Of a DNA stretch of 64,000 nucleotides, positions 1-11,377 are shown piece after piece (position 1 is the first letter of the stretch; every line of letters starts with the position of its first letter). A program made the position numbers and the translations under genes. Below the pieces are notes generated by a model. That model had not been told where the DNA came from. It saw only the letters and a program-made list of their open reading frames with translations, and did no database searches. Source of the DNA: Eunapius fragilis (lineage: Eukaryota; Porifera; Demospongiae; Spongillida; Spongillidae); NCBI GenBank assembly GCA_963681505.1, contig OY811976.1, forward strand, positions 853,189-917,188, given 5' to 3'.

Positions 1-734
1 ACTCAGGGTAGGGGGACAGCAAACCCACAGTCGCCTGACCCCTTTTGGGCAAACAATCAACTATGCCATGCACACCACCAATTGGAAACTAAGCATGAGG
101 AAACATTCTGACAGAATTAAATGACACCAATTGCTCTGATCTGAGGTTGTGTATGAATGTGAGTGTGTGCATGTGTGTGTGCGTGTGTGTGTGTGTGTGT
201 GTGGATTTTATTTTGTATGGATATTATTCTGTAGAAACAAATATAATTGGTTCAAAAATTAAACAAGAAAGAGGTTTTAGTAGGCCAATGATCGAGAGTA
301 CTACATGTTGATAAATACATGTAGCTACAAGGGGGTGCATGTTTGATATATCTGTGCGTGTGCAGAAGTCAAAAAGGAAGGGTGCGTTTCAGATTAAGCT
401 AGCCCTAGACACCGTGCACTTTCATGCTCTGCAGCGTTGTGCACGCATAAATGAAGCAGTTTCACCGAGCCAACACGCTCGATTTCTACGTGCATGCGCT
501 AATTTAAAGAGTACGTACCGTGTTGCGCAGGCTGATGGCAGCTGAATTACGAATCTTTAGCTTCTGCTCGCTATGTTGAAGAAGCCAAGAAGGGGAACAG
601 AACCGGACGTTTGCAAGAAGCGAAAACGCCGTACTTGTTGTATAGTGTATGGATGGGCGGAGACATAGTTATTTAACAGGAAGTAATTGCATATTCATGT
701 CTCGTAATAGGTAAATGGCGCGAAACGACCGGGA
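1..734. other. No recognisable gene; GT microsatellite
   Basis: A GT-rich microsatellite occupies about 159-202. An open frame of about 68 codons at 339-545 has no recognisable domain and no splice context, so I do not call it a gene. Nothing else is identified here. Confidence 0.5.
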
Positions 735-850
735 AATATGCAATTACTTTGCACAGTTGTATCCCCGTAACGGATAAAGAAAAAATTAACGAACAGAACA
801 AATCAATAGGTACAGGATTCCTCTACGTACAAACCAAACTAGGAGTGAAT
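735..850 (+). repeat. Dispersed repeat shared with 16573-16690
   Basis: About 115 bases, from the motif GCAATTACTTTGCACAGTTG onward, recur with scattered substitutions at 16573-16690. One copy lies shortly before a 44-bp satellite array and the other directly after one. It may be a mobile-element fragment or the ancestral flank of the array. Confidence 0.65.
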
Positions 851-1145
851 CGAATTTTCCTGCCGAAAGATATGGCGGGTTTGAACCCATAGGGGTATCG
901 AACGTTGTAACACTGGCACGAAGCTAATGCAAGAGTCCATAATCTATTTTACCAGAAAGAAATGATGTAGCATTAAGTGTTGAAAATAGGAAGTCAATAG
1001 CGTTTACAGTTCCGAAGTTATAGCGATTCAAACGTGAGTCATTTTTATAACTTTAAAAAATATAGCGAAGGGCCATTTTCTCGTGAACTGACCCATATAC
1101 TATATACTATATACCGTCGGGGGGGCGTAGGTAATAGTCCTATAT

Positions 1146-2166
1146 TTATGCTCCATAGGGTACTCCTAACACACTACTCCCCACATGTACCCTGCTTAAT
1201 AGGGTACCCCTAACACACTACTCCACACATGTACCCTGCTCCATAGGGTACCCCTAACACACTACTCCCCACATGTACCCTGCTCCATAGGGTACCCCTA
1301 ACACACTGCTCCCCACATGTACCCTGCTCCATAGGGTACCCCTAACACACTACTCCCCACATGTACCCTGCTCCATAGGGTACCCCTAACACACTACTCC
1401 CCACATGTACCCTGCTCCATAGGGTACCCCTAACACACTACTCCCCACATGTACCCTGCTCCATAGGGTACCCCTAACACACTACTCCCCACATGTACCC
1501 TGCTCCATAGGGTACCCCTAACACACTACTCCCCACATGTACCCTGCTCCATAGGGTACCCCTAACACACTACTCCCCACATGTACCCTGCTCCATAGGG
1601 TATCCCTAACACACTACTCCCCACATGTACCCTGCTCCATAGGGTACCCCTAACACACTACTCCCCCACATGTACCCTGCTCCATAGGGTACCCCTAACA
1701 CACTACTCCCCACATGTACCCTGCTCCATAGGGTACCCCTAACACACTACTCCCCACATGTACCCTGCTCCATAGGGTACCCCTAACACACTACTCCCCA
1801 CATGTACCCTGCTCCATAGGGTACCCCTAACACACTACTCCCCACATGTACCCTGCTCCATAGGGTACCCCTAACACACTACTCCCCACATGTACCCTGC
1901 TCCATAGGGTACCCCTAACACACTACTCCCCACATGTACCCTGCTCCATAGGGTATCCCTAACACACTACTCCCCACATGTACCCTGCTCCATAGGGTAC
2001 CCCTAACACACTACTCCCCCACATGTACCCTGCTCCATAGGGTACCCCTAACACACTACTCCCCCACATGTACCCTGCTCCATAGGGTACCCCTAACACA
2101 CTACTCCCCCACATGTACCCTGCTTCATAGGGTACCCCTAACACACTACTCCCTACATGTACCGTG
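1146..2166. repeat. 44-bp minisatellite, array 1
   Basis: About 23 tandem copies of a 44-bp unit containing the palindromes GGTACC and ACATGT (core CCATAGGGTACCCCTAACAC). Copies are nearly identical; a few carry an extra C in the CCCC run. The same unit forms arrays near 11.4, 14.9, 17.1 and 35 kb. No coding role is inferred. Confidence 0.97.
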
Positions 2167-2933
2167 CTGGTTGTGGGTGAGTTAAAGCTGTTCTTGCTAA
2201 CCTCCTGGCATAAAGCTCATCTTGTTCAGTGTGCTACATGTACTTAAATTGTCATAATCAGGACTCAGAAATTATCAGATGTTGTTGAGACAGTGTGATA
2301 ACACAAACAAGGTTCTGTGTTTTAACACCACATGCTTTTAAGAGAGCAAAAATGCTCATACTCAGACTAATTCTTCCTTTCATCACGAAGAACTCTACTT
2401 TGAAGCATTTTTAAAAGTATTCCAATAGCACAAATTGCTTCAGCATATACATGAATAAAGATGAATGCATCAAATAAAAGCAAGTAGTACTTTATTTGGT
2501 ATATAGGGTACCCAGGCCCAACACACCTACAATACATTTCCCAACACATGGTAAGCTACATCAAAGATGCAAAATAACAGCAGACAGTTATGCACGAACC
2601 GTCAGAGAGGCTAAAACTGGTAGAAAGTGGTATCATGAAAACTGTAAGCTTATATGTGTCCATGTCCAGTCCATAAGTACTCCACTATTATACAGTAAAG
2701 GACTACAGCAGCTATGTTTTTAAACCCATGAAACTGGTAATATTTGGATAGAGATAGGCTTGCAAGGCACTAGTAATGTAAATAGGAAGGAAACAAGCAT
2801 TGACGAATGAAACAGACAACCACATTGTGGTGTACAGTGGTGTGTTCCATCCATTGATACTTGTTTCCGTCCTTTTCATGCTAATCTCATATCATATGCA
2901 TGCATGTTCACATGGTGGTAGTGGAGCCCATAC
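2167..2933. other. Downstream of death-domain exon; no exon recognised
   Basis: On the minus strand this follows the donor of the death-domain exon, so further tail exons or the 3' UTR may lie here or left of array 1. I could not pick an exon with good splice sites and the required phase (an exon beginning with two bases of a codon). Confidence 0.4.
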
Positions 2934-3224
2934 CTTCATATCTCCCAGCTATCCTCCTAGCCAGGAATGGGTTATTGCCTCCAACTGGTTTGTACACAGC
3001 ATGGCACAACAGCCTCCAAGATGGCTGACCAAACATTGTGGTATCGTAGCGTTGCTGTAGCCAGGCAACCAACATGTCTCTGAGACATTCAGTGGGGTCA
3101 CCCTGGTGCCTTGCTTGTATGGTGTCCAGGTCTGATGCCTTCAGCCCCAGGGCAGCTCCAAGGGGCTTCCATCTTGCAGCCACATCCATCACCTCCTCCA
3201 TCACATACACCAGTTCATCCTCAC
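2934..3224 (-). CDS. Receptor gene: death-domain exon
   Basis: This 291-nt exon is flanked by an AG acceptor and the donor GAAG|GTATGG and encodes about 97 residues. The pattern is that of a death domain: RWKPLGAALGL, DLDTIQARH, C-x-RDMLVAWLQQ, SWRLLCHAVY and PFLARRIA follow the six-helix hydrophobic layout. Death domains are homotypic interaction modules in receptor tails and adaptors of apoptosis and innate immune signalling. It begins with two bases completing a codon, matching the 1-base overhang of the preceding exon (ending at 3295), and ends in phase 1, so at least one more exon should follow to the left. The domain call rests on pattern recognition; the receptor context comes from the exon chain to the right. 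Confidence 0.82.
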
Positions 3225-3294
3225 CTGGTGATAAGGGGTGTGGTTTAAGGTGTGGTTAGTACAACACAACGTAGGATGACATGTTCAAACCTAC

Positions 3295-3366
3295 CAATAG
3301 GGTCCCCAGACACATGTGAGAAATCAATAGATACACTTGATGGTCGACCAGGTTTGGTCACACCTC
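3295..3366 (-). CDS. Receptor gene: 3' piece of a tail exon split by a transposon
   Basis: The last 72 nt of an 81-nt exon; the first 9 nt lie at 10958-10966 on the far side of the 7.6-kb CACTA-like element. It encodes roughly TKPGRPSSVSIDFSHVSGD and ends at donor ATTG|GTAGGT in phase 1. With the transposon and one copy of the 2-bp CA duplication set aside, the exon is 2+78+1 nt, which fits the phases of both neighbouring exons. This Ser/Pro-rich linker precedes the death domain. Confidence 0.75.
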
Positions 3367-3962
3367 CACCCGTAGGAAAAAACATGCGTCGTAACGTGTT
3401 ATAACGCGCCATGACGCGTTCAAAGCGTTGGCGTTGATTTGCGTAATCCAGCGAGGGTGTGTATTGTGCAGCGCGATTAATCACGATTATCGCAGTATTA
3501 TGGCCGAATCCTACGCGTTTTAAGATTAATCACGATGAAACACGCTATTTAGCGACGCGCTGACTAGAGATGAAAAGTGATACCGTGCGCTACAACCGCG
3601 TTCAAGCGCGCTATTAATGTGCTCGCATACCTTGTCCGTTTACTTCGTAGAATCTAGTAAACTTCGTCAGTTAATTCATTATAGAGTAATTTTAATTTCA
3701 TGTTTTTCTTTTTTTTAAATTCCGTACAGGTGCAGCATCAGCAAATTCAGTTCTTCAGTTTCAAGGCACTACAAACAACACATAAAAGTCATCCTGCATT
3801 GTCTGAACTTGTTGAGTTTCCCTTTAAGGAGGCTCGAACATTTCTGCATTTGCTGTTCATGTTAATGTGGACTATTTTCTTCCACCTTGCCTCCTCCTCT
3901 GTGCCACTTGGTACAGGAAATTTGTACATGAGGTGCACTAAAAAATGAATTATTGATCATAA

Positions 3963-5474
3963 TTAAATATTGTCATTCAGTTTCTGAAACTTACTTCTGA
4001 TTCCTTTGATGATAATTGGATTCAGTGTTTGCCTGCTTGGGGCTGGGGTGCAGTTCCCTGCAGCTATCTCTTGTTTAGAGAACAGAGCACTGAGAAGGGC
4101 AACAGCCAGTTTTGCCGGAGTGTCTGAAATTGACTCTGCGATTGCTACTTTCTTTTCATCCCCATCCACTACCCAAATCTTTTTCCCCTCATTGACATGT
4201 GAGTTTGGGTCACCTAGCCAGCACCCTGGATAAATAGCACACACATTAAACAGCCATGGACTTTAATCGTTCAAATCCTTTTACCTTTATCTCCCGTGGA
4301 TTGAACAGTGTTTGTCGTGGGGCGCGGAGTTGTGGGTGACTCTGCAATTGATTCGTCTATGGAAGCGTAAAGTTACAGAATGATTGTGAGCAGGTACTGA
4401 AAGAAAAAATAACCTACACTTAAATGATGGTACACTGATTCGATGCGGTTCCTTTGGTGTCCGAGTTAAAGGTGAACTAGATGCAGATCTATGCTGTGTA
4501 TAAAAATAAATTTGATAAACAGGGCTATTCAAAGTAATTGTTGTAACCCACCTGTTGATCACTACTAGTCGTTTGCACAGAGCGCACTGAGCTCAGGTCA
4601 CATAGATGGCGTTCAATGTTCTTTAGGGCCTATACCGCAGATAGTGATCTGTAATTTTGCATCATGAAAGTATATCTCACCTCTAGAACAGATTGTTCAA
4701 ATGTTGTGTACCCTGGACGTTGCTCACGAGAACTTCTTTCAGATGTTAATTCCTACAAGTACAAGCCATGAGTTAAGATGCTGCATGTATATTGAACAAC
4801 AATTAATAATTCTAGCTGTATACCTCCAGAAGCTTTTTGTCACTTTGTCTAGCCTCTTTCAATTTAGACACTTTGCTCTTAGAAGCAACTGAAATAGCTG
4901 GTTTTCTTTTTCTTTTTCCATCCTGTGTAAATTAAAGGATATAAGTTAAAATTAATTAAATTATATCAACAACCTTAATAAGATCTTCATCTTCATCTGA
5001 CTCAACTGCAACGACCGCATCGGTTGGTTCTACCGTATGTTATAAGATGAGCAATGTTTAACGTTTCGCTAGTGTTTGCATACCTTCAGTAATCTTCTTT
5101 CGCTTCTTCTGACCAACTGCATCACTGTTATCTCCATCCGCTTCGCTCTCAGAGTCACCGCTTATCTCTTCTTCCATGCTGGCGAGTATTTCCTTCATTT
5201 CCACATGAGTTCCTGATCACCAAGTTTCGCTTTGCATCTCAACGTACAAATACAACGTTTCTCACGGACCTATAGCCTGTAGCGTGCCTTCATAAACTGC
5301 GTCATCGGTCCATCTTACACTGCAAGGTTGTTGTACTTGTACGTTTTCTTCGATGATCCGCTTGACCGGCACAATAGACACGCTGTCATCCGCTTTAAAC
5401 AGAACAACTGCGTGTGAGGCGGCTACGGTACGAGTAAAGATGAAAGATGTATATATGTTCGACACACAATACAT
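3963..5474 (-). CDS. BEN-domain protein encoded by the transposon
   Basis: Eight exons fit with consistent phases: 5474-5270 (assumed ATG at 5474), 5212-5084, 5029-4974, 4922-4824, 4752-4681, 4493-4418, 4356-4285 and 4225-3963, about 328 residues. The first exon has a small module (VVLFKADDSVSIVPVKR, then CSVRWTDDAVYEGTLQAIG). The middle is acidic (SGDSESEADGDNSD, ESDEDED) followed by basic nuclear-type stretches (KKRKKI, GKRKRK). The last exon matches a BEN domain, a DNA/protein-binding fold: TPAKLAVALLSALFSKQEI, then RQTLNPIIIKGIRSKF. No stop or frameshift is seen. It is transcribed away from the transposase from a shared 220-bp gap. A DNA-binding accessory role on the subterminal repeats is inference. 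The start codon is the weakest point; an upstream exon is possible. Confidence 0.78.
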
Positions 5475-5696
5475 ACCAGACCAGGAAGCGCTGACTGTCC
5501 TTAGAGTCATGTCGGAGCGGGGTCTCAGAGTTGCTGGTAAATAGTATACAGACCGTACAGAGAGGGATAGACAGGGGGAAAAGAGAGCAGCTGGTGGAAA
5601 TGATAGTAATGGCAGAAATGAAAGCAGCAGCTGGTAAAATGCATGACCTGCACATGCGCATGTAATGTATATCATTAATACAAATTTGAAATTCGA
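5475..5696. promoter_or_regulatory. Shared intergenic region between BEN gene and transposase
   Basis: About 220 bp separate the divergent start codons of the BEN gene (minus) and the transposase (plus), so both promoters probably lie here. No clear TATA motif was picked; the assignment follows from gene layout only. Confidence 0.45.
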
Positions 5697-8684
5697 ATGC
5701 CAGGAAAACGAAGAAGAGAGTATCTATACAATACAGATGCGTCAATTCCAGCGAGGACTAAATCACGATACGCCTCGAGGACACTTATATCAAGGCAAAT
5801 ATCAGTATGTACTGAAAGCCAAGAGCAAACTACATCTACCATCGACGACCCGGTCAGTCTTCACCCGAGTTTGGCAACTGCTACACATGAAGTGAACGAT
5901 TCGGAAAATAGTAGCAGTTATGTACCCACTGCAGCTACAGTAGAAAAGCATGACATGGGGGGTACAGTTGATTCCTCATGCACACAGCCTTTGTATTCAA
6001 CGTCTGAAATAAATGCGTTTGAATATCACGCTAACGTTTTAGAATACTCGCTAAAACATTGTCTAACAAAATGCGCTTTTGAAGATCTGCTTAAATTAAT
6101 CGCATCTCTGCTACCACAACCCAATCTTGCGTCTCCATCTATTTACAAGCAAAACAAATTTTTTGGCAATTTCTTTGACAAACCATCTACAGAAAAGTAC
6201 CAGTATTGTACATCTTGCAATCATTTGCTTGATCTTGGAGAGGTTGAGTGTCCAAATAAATGTGTTGGTAAGATTGAATGCTTTCTGTTGTGTGATATTG
6301 AACAGCAACTGAAAAATACGCTCTCAGGTCAGTAAGACTGATACATCATTACTTGCAGTGTGCTACCGTTTGCCAGTTTACCTTGCAGATCCTGCAATGA
6401 GACAAATATTGCACAAAAGATTTAGCAGGTCAAGTGACACTGAGTCTGTGTGTGACATATATGATGGAGAGCAGTACAAGAAACACACAGAGCCTGGTGG
6501 ATTTCTTTCACCTGATTTTCCTGACAACATATCTCTTACCATCAGCACAGATGGTGTGGCTGTTTTTAAGTCATCAAAGTCAGAGGTCTGGCCAATTTGG
6601 ATAGCTATTAATGAGCTTCCACCAAAACAAAGGTAGATTTATTAATCCATTTGCACTGATTAATTTCAAATGTTAAATAGATTTTCAAAGAAGAACATAA
6701 TATTAGGAGGCCTTTGGTTTTCTAAAGAGAAACCAACCATGTCTACTTTTATGAAGCCTTTTGTTTATAAGCTAAATACACTGTACCATGAAGGTAGATA
6801 CATGTGTGCATGTTGTTATGTTGACCAACCCTTTATTAAATGTAATACAGGCATTGATGTATCATGTGTGGAAGGAACCATTGTTTCCCATGTCATTCTC
6901 TTGGCTGTGACTGCAGACTTACCAGCTAAGGCAAAAGTTGCAAACAGTATCCAGTTTAATGGATACAGTGGTTGTAATACATGTACAATTCCTGGGATCT
7001 ACATAGAACATGTGATGACCTGGGATTATGATCCTGGATCACATCCCAAGTACCAAATCAAATTGAGGATGCAGAGCTAACACAGGAACACCTTTTATTC
7101 CATCTACCTATTTATACAGGTTATTGCATATAATTATTCATGTCATTATTACTTGAGACTTACACTACAGCCTTTCTCAACTGCTTCTTTGGCATGAGAT
7201 ATGATGGATGCATGGGTCCTTATTGTGATTGATTTTATGCACTGTGTGTTGATTGGAGTAGTGAAGACACTGCTAGTCCACTGGTTTTCTGCATCAAAGA
7301 AACATGAGAAGTATAGTGTCCATGATAAGGTAAATACAATGAGCTGACTGCATGCTCATTGAAATTGCACTGAAATCTATAGCTCTTTTCACCAGATTGC
7401 TATTTGTGATGACCGTTTGATGTCAATAAAAGTTCCCAGTTTTGTGAAGCGAACACCACAATCACTTACTCATTTCTCAAATTGGAAAGGTCCGGGTTTT
7501 TTTTAAACCATCCACACCTGACTTAACAATCTTTATTTGTTTAAAAACATTTAGCTTCTGAATTACTCTCATGGCTTCTGTTCTATTCGATTCCTATCCT
7601 GAAAGGAGTGCTGGACATCAATTATTACTCTCATTACTGCTTGCTGGTGGTTGGGCTCCATATTCTTCTTGGTGACAAGATAACACAACAATCATTGGAT
7701 CTTGCAGAGCATTGTCTGCAGCAGTTCTATGTAAAATATTCAGAGCTGTATGGTAAGAAAAAATAAATGTGTACAACATCTACTATTTGTTACTGCATGG
7801 CATGTGAGTAGGGATTGAGTCAACAACAATGAATGTCCATTTGCTGAGTCATCTTGTCATGTATACAAGAGCGTGGGGGCCACTGTGGACAACATCGTGC
7901 TTCCCATTTGAAGGAATGAATGGTGTGCTTAGGAAACATTTCCATGGTACCCGAGAAATACCATTACAGGTAACAAAATCTTTGTGATAATAATTTAAGT
8001 CAATCACAATTTTTCTTTGCAGCTTGCTAACAATTTTGCCATGCTACATCTGCTACCACAATTACAATACAAGCAACTGACAAAAACAATGAAAGCAAGG
8101 TAAGTTATTTTGATACTTCACTTTTGTATTCATAGTTAATTTGTTTTGTTAACAGAAGTGCAGCACCTGTGTATGTAATAGGTGCAAATGTACAGGCTTC
8201 TCTTTCAACTGATGAGCTTGATAAGATGAAAGAATATTGCCTCATTGAACTACAAGTTGATTATGATAAAGAGATATCTACTGTCACACAACACTCCAGA
8301 GTTATTGCGAATGGTGTGATGTATCATTCTACTTTGTACAATTGCAAGGCTACAAAACGAAACAACAATACTGTAGCATATGAAATGGATGAGCACGTAC
8401 AGTTTGGGACCATTCAATCATTTTGGTCACTAAGAATTGCATCAAAAACAACTCCGGTGATACTCTGTGCAATCAAACCATTAAGACCACATCAGTCTAG
8501 AGCAGCTACAAAATCATCAATGGAAGTGAATGAATACTTATTAAAAACATTTAAGTGCGTCAGTGAAAAAGATGAATTGATATATATTGAAGCAAAACAT
8601 CTGATCTCACTTTGTGTCTCCATAACAGTGCAGGAAAAGCAATGTGTTGTTCTACCTCCAAATGGCTATGCGTTTATTAATTGA
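5697..8684 (+). pseudogene. tnp2-like (CACTA/EnSpm) transposase, lightly decayed
   Basis: Exons: 5697-6327, 6359-6632, 6681-6793, 6851-about 7117, 7171-7329, 7396-7489, 7555-7752, 7812-7969, 8023-8099 and 8156-8684. The N-terminus has a basic start (MPGKRRR) and a CxxC...CxxxC cluster (CTSCNHLL, ECPNKC). The core shows family signatures: LTISTDGVAVFKSSKSEVWP, NIILGGLWFSKEKP, GYSGCNTCTIPG, DFMHCVLIGVVKTLLVHWF, GPLWTTSCFPFEGMNG and HGTREIPLQ, typical of the DDE-type transposase of CACTA elements. Junctions keep phase elsewhere, but around 7054-7095 the expected frame is lost by small insertions and an in-frame TGA lies near 7196, so it is probably inactive. Donor and acceptor sites remain canonical, suggesting recent decay. 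Confidence 0.82.
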
Positions 8685-8984
8685 CCTCTTGTAATTTAAT
8701 TTATGTGTATATGCAGCAAAGCAATATTAGAACAGAATCAGTGCCTGCATGGGAGAAATTTTTTGTTTTAGTGTTTAGTTTATTATGGCCAATAGAATGC
8801 CACTTTTGCATTCTGAAGTATGGAGAATAGTCAGTTCAACTCAGTTTATCAATTTTTAAGAGGAAAGACCTTGCAAGACCCGAATACAAATGATTGGTAC
8901 TGTATGTTGCTAAATCGTACATAACAATCATAATTCCAAAAACTCAGGATTCATGAACATGTCAAACAAAGGAAAATGCACGTT

Positions 8985-10310
8985 CCAAGTTCTCGTGTTG
9001 CTAGATGTTGAGTAACCTGACGAAGCCACGCCCATATGACACGCCTTTCTATGGGGTAGACTGCTGTCGTGAGGTGTAGTGAAGCTAAGAGTGTCCAGAC
9101 CATCCTGTCCGAAGTTACAGAGGGCAATAGAAATAGAAATTTGAACTTTTCCAAAAACACATGACTCACGTGACGGAACCACGCCCATATGACACGCCTT
9201 TCTATGGGGTAGACTGCTGTCGTGAGGTGTAGTGAATCTAAGAGTGTCCAGACCATCCTGTCCGAAGTTACAGAGGGTAATAGAAATAGAAATTTGAACT
9301 TTTGCAGAAACACATGACTCACGTGACGGAACCACGCCCACATGACACGCCTTTGTATGGGGTAGACTGCTGTTGTGAGGTGTAGTGAAGCTAAGAGTGT
9401 CCAGACCATCCTGTCCGAAGTTACAGAGGGTAATAGAAATAGAAATTTGAACTTTTGCAGAAACACATGACTCACGTGACGGAACCACGCCCACATGACA
9501 CGCCTTTGTATGGGGTAGACTGCTGTCGTGAGGTGTAGTGAATCTAAGGGTGTCCAGACCATCCTGTCCAAAGTTACAGAGGGCAATAGAAATAGAAATT
9601 TGAACTTTTGCAGAAACACATGACTCACGTGACGGAACCACGCCCATATGACACGCCTTTCTATGGGGTAGACTGCTGTCGTGAGGTGTAGTGAATCTAA
9701 GAGTGTCCAGACCATCCTGTCCGAAGTTACAGAGGGTAATAGAAATAGAAATTTGAACTTTTGCAGAAACACATGACTCACGTGACGGAACCACGCCCAC
9801 ATGACACGCCTTTGTATGGGGTAGACTGCTGTCGTGAGGTGTAGTGAAGCTAAGAGTGTCCAGACCATCCTGTCCGAAGTTACAGAGGGTAATAGAAATA
9901 GAAATTTGAACTTTTGCAGAAACACATGACTCACGTGACGGAACCACGCCCACATGACACGCCTTTGTATGGGGTAGACTGCTGTCGTGAGGTGTAGTGA
10001 ATCTAAGAGTGTCCAGACCATCCTGTCCAAAGTTACAGAGGGCAATAGAAATAGAAATTTGAACTTTTGCAGAAACACATGACTCACGTGACGGAACCAC
10101 GCCCATATGACACGCCTTTGTATGGGGTAGACTGCTGTCGTGAGGTGTAGTGAATCTAAGGGTGTCCAGACCATCCTGTCCAAAGTTACAGAGGGTAATA
10201 GAAATAGAAATTTGAACTTTTGCAGAAACACATGACTCACGTGATGGAACCACGCCTATATGACACGCCTTTCTATGGGGTAGACTGCTATCATGAGGTG
10301 TAGTTGGAGT
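8985..10310. repeat. 153-bp tandem array inside the CACTA-like element
   Basis: About eight copies of a 153-bp unit (start motif ATGACTCACGTGACGGAACC at 9161, 9314, 9467 and so on). Copies alternate between a few variants (CATATGACACG/CACATGACACG; AGTGAAGC/AGTGAATC). Because 153 is divisible by three, two long minus-strand frames stay open through it; these are by-products. The array sits between the transposase 3' end and the right terminus. Confidence 0.93.
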
Positions 10311-10957
10311 GTCCTGACCTGATCCTGTCCAAAGTTACAAAGACTATCATGTCAAGTTACAAAGGGTGATGAAATATATATTTACAACTTGCTATATAAA
10401 CATATATGACTCACCTGACGGAACTGGAACATGTCCTACTCTCAATATGGAAACCTGTCCAAAGTGATAATAATGGATAGAGCCCCCATAACTCATTAGC
10501 CAGAATGTGTATGCATTCAACACGTGTAAGACATGCATATGACGTAAAAAAAAACACTGAAGCGTAAAGACACATCATTGCGTGCTAAAAATACATAAAA
10601 TCGAACTGAAGGTACGACAAAGTTGTCACTATAAATGTTCTGTAGTGTGTATACGAGTGCGCTCCAAATATAGCGCACTGAAACTTATGAGGTCGGCAGA
10701 GGTATCGAACTATACATGTTCTCAGGTTCTGATTCTTACTTGCTCATGAGCTGAGTAGAATTTCTTAGTTCATGGAGTCTGCATCAGCTGAATTTGTTAA
10801 CCGCTTTACTTCGTCCAACTGTGACTTCATCAAATTAAACGCGTTGAGTCCCAATAACAGCGATAAATCGTGATTAAATAAACCGCGTCGCGCAATAACG
10901 CAGTTAAGCGGTTCGAACGTGATTTATCGCGGTACGCTTAAATTATTTTCCTACGGG

Positions 10958-10966
10958 CAGCCATAC
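10958..10966 (-). CDS. Receptor gene: 5' nine bases of the split tail exon
   Basis: After acceptor TTTGCAG the host exon starts GTATGGCTG and is then broken by the right end of the CACTA-like element; it resumes at 3366. The first two bases complete the Gly codon opened by the exon ending at 11023. The upstream intron (10967-11022) is only 56 bp. Confidence 0.65.
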
Positions 10967-11022
10967 CTGCAAATTAGAATACGTGACCTCACAATAAGGT
11001 CACATGATCCCAGTTAACATAC

Positions 11023-11264
11023 CAAACAGCTCCGTTCTTATCCCCTCCCCAAAATTAGCTTTCTTTGCTAGATGCAGTGCTGTGACCAGGTGACGGTAGA
11101 CATGGGTCCCCCGTCCAAGTACTGTCCCATCCAACCCCTGCCTCAACATGGCTCTATAATAGTCATCATCACCATGGTAATGGTAATCAGAGAGCACCAG
11201 GGATGGAGGGTGTGGAGCCTGCACCGAGGTGGGTGTGGCTTTGGCTGGAGATGGGAGGGCACAC
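11023..11264 (-). CDS. Receptor gene: cytoplasmic-tail exon
   Basis: A 242-nt exon (1+240+1) between acceptor CTCAG and donor TTTG|GTATGT. It encodes a Pro/Thr-rich start (LPSPAKATPTSVQAPHPPS) and a charged, Tyr-rich part (SDYHYHGDDDYYRAMLRQG, then VYRHLVTALHLAKKANFGEG). Its 5' phase matches the exon ending at 13653 and its 3' phase matches the split exon at 10966. I recognise no domain in it; Tyr-rich tail segments can be phosphorylation sites, but that is inference. Confidence 0.68.
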
Positions 11265-11377
11265 CTGAGTACTCCATAACATGCACATGCCCCTCCCCCC
11301 TCCCCCATACCACAGGGGGAGAGGCAGTATTGAGGTCACATCACACCACACCCACAGCATAGCAACACTTCCCACTT

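Larger units (their letters stand above)
3369..10957 (+). mobile_element. CACTA/EnSpm-like DNA transposon with transposase and BEN genes
   Basis: Termini are the inverted repeat CCCGTAGGAAAA / TTTTCCTACGGG, flanked by a CA dinucleotide on each side (3367-3368 and 10958-10959). Subterminal ACGCG-rich DNA carries the motif TAATCACGAT twice near the left end (3475-3537) and inverted near the right end (10867-10876), as CACTA elements often do. Inside are a tnp2-like transposase on the plus strand (5697-8684), a BEN-domain gene on the minus strand (3963-5474), and a 153-bp tandem array (8985-10310). The element lies within an exon of the host death-domain gene. The superfamily call rests on the transposase; 2-bp rather than 3-bp duplication is unusual for CACTA. 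Confidence 0.82.

Noticed and set aside
339-545. 68-codon plus-strand frame
   Set aside because: No domain, no homologous copy in the window and no supporting signals.
8928-10253. Two overlapping minus-strand frames of about 430-440 codons
   Set aside because: By-products of the 153-bp tandem array (51 codons per unit), overlapping each other in different frames.
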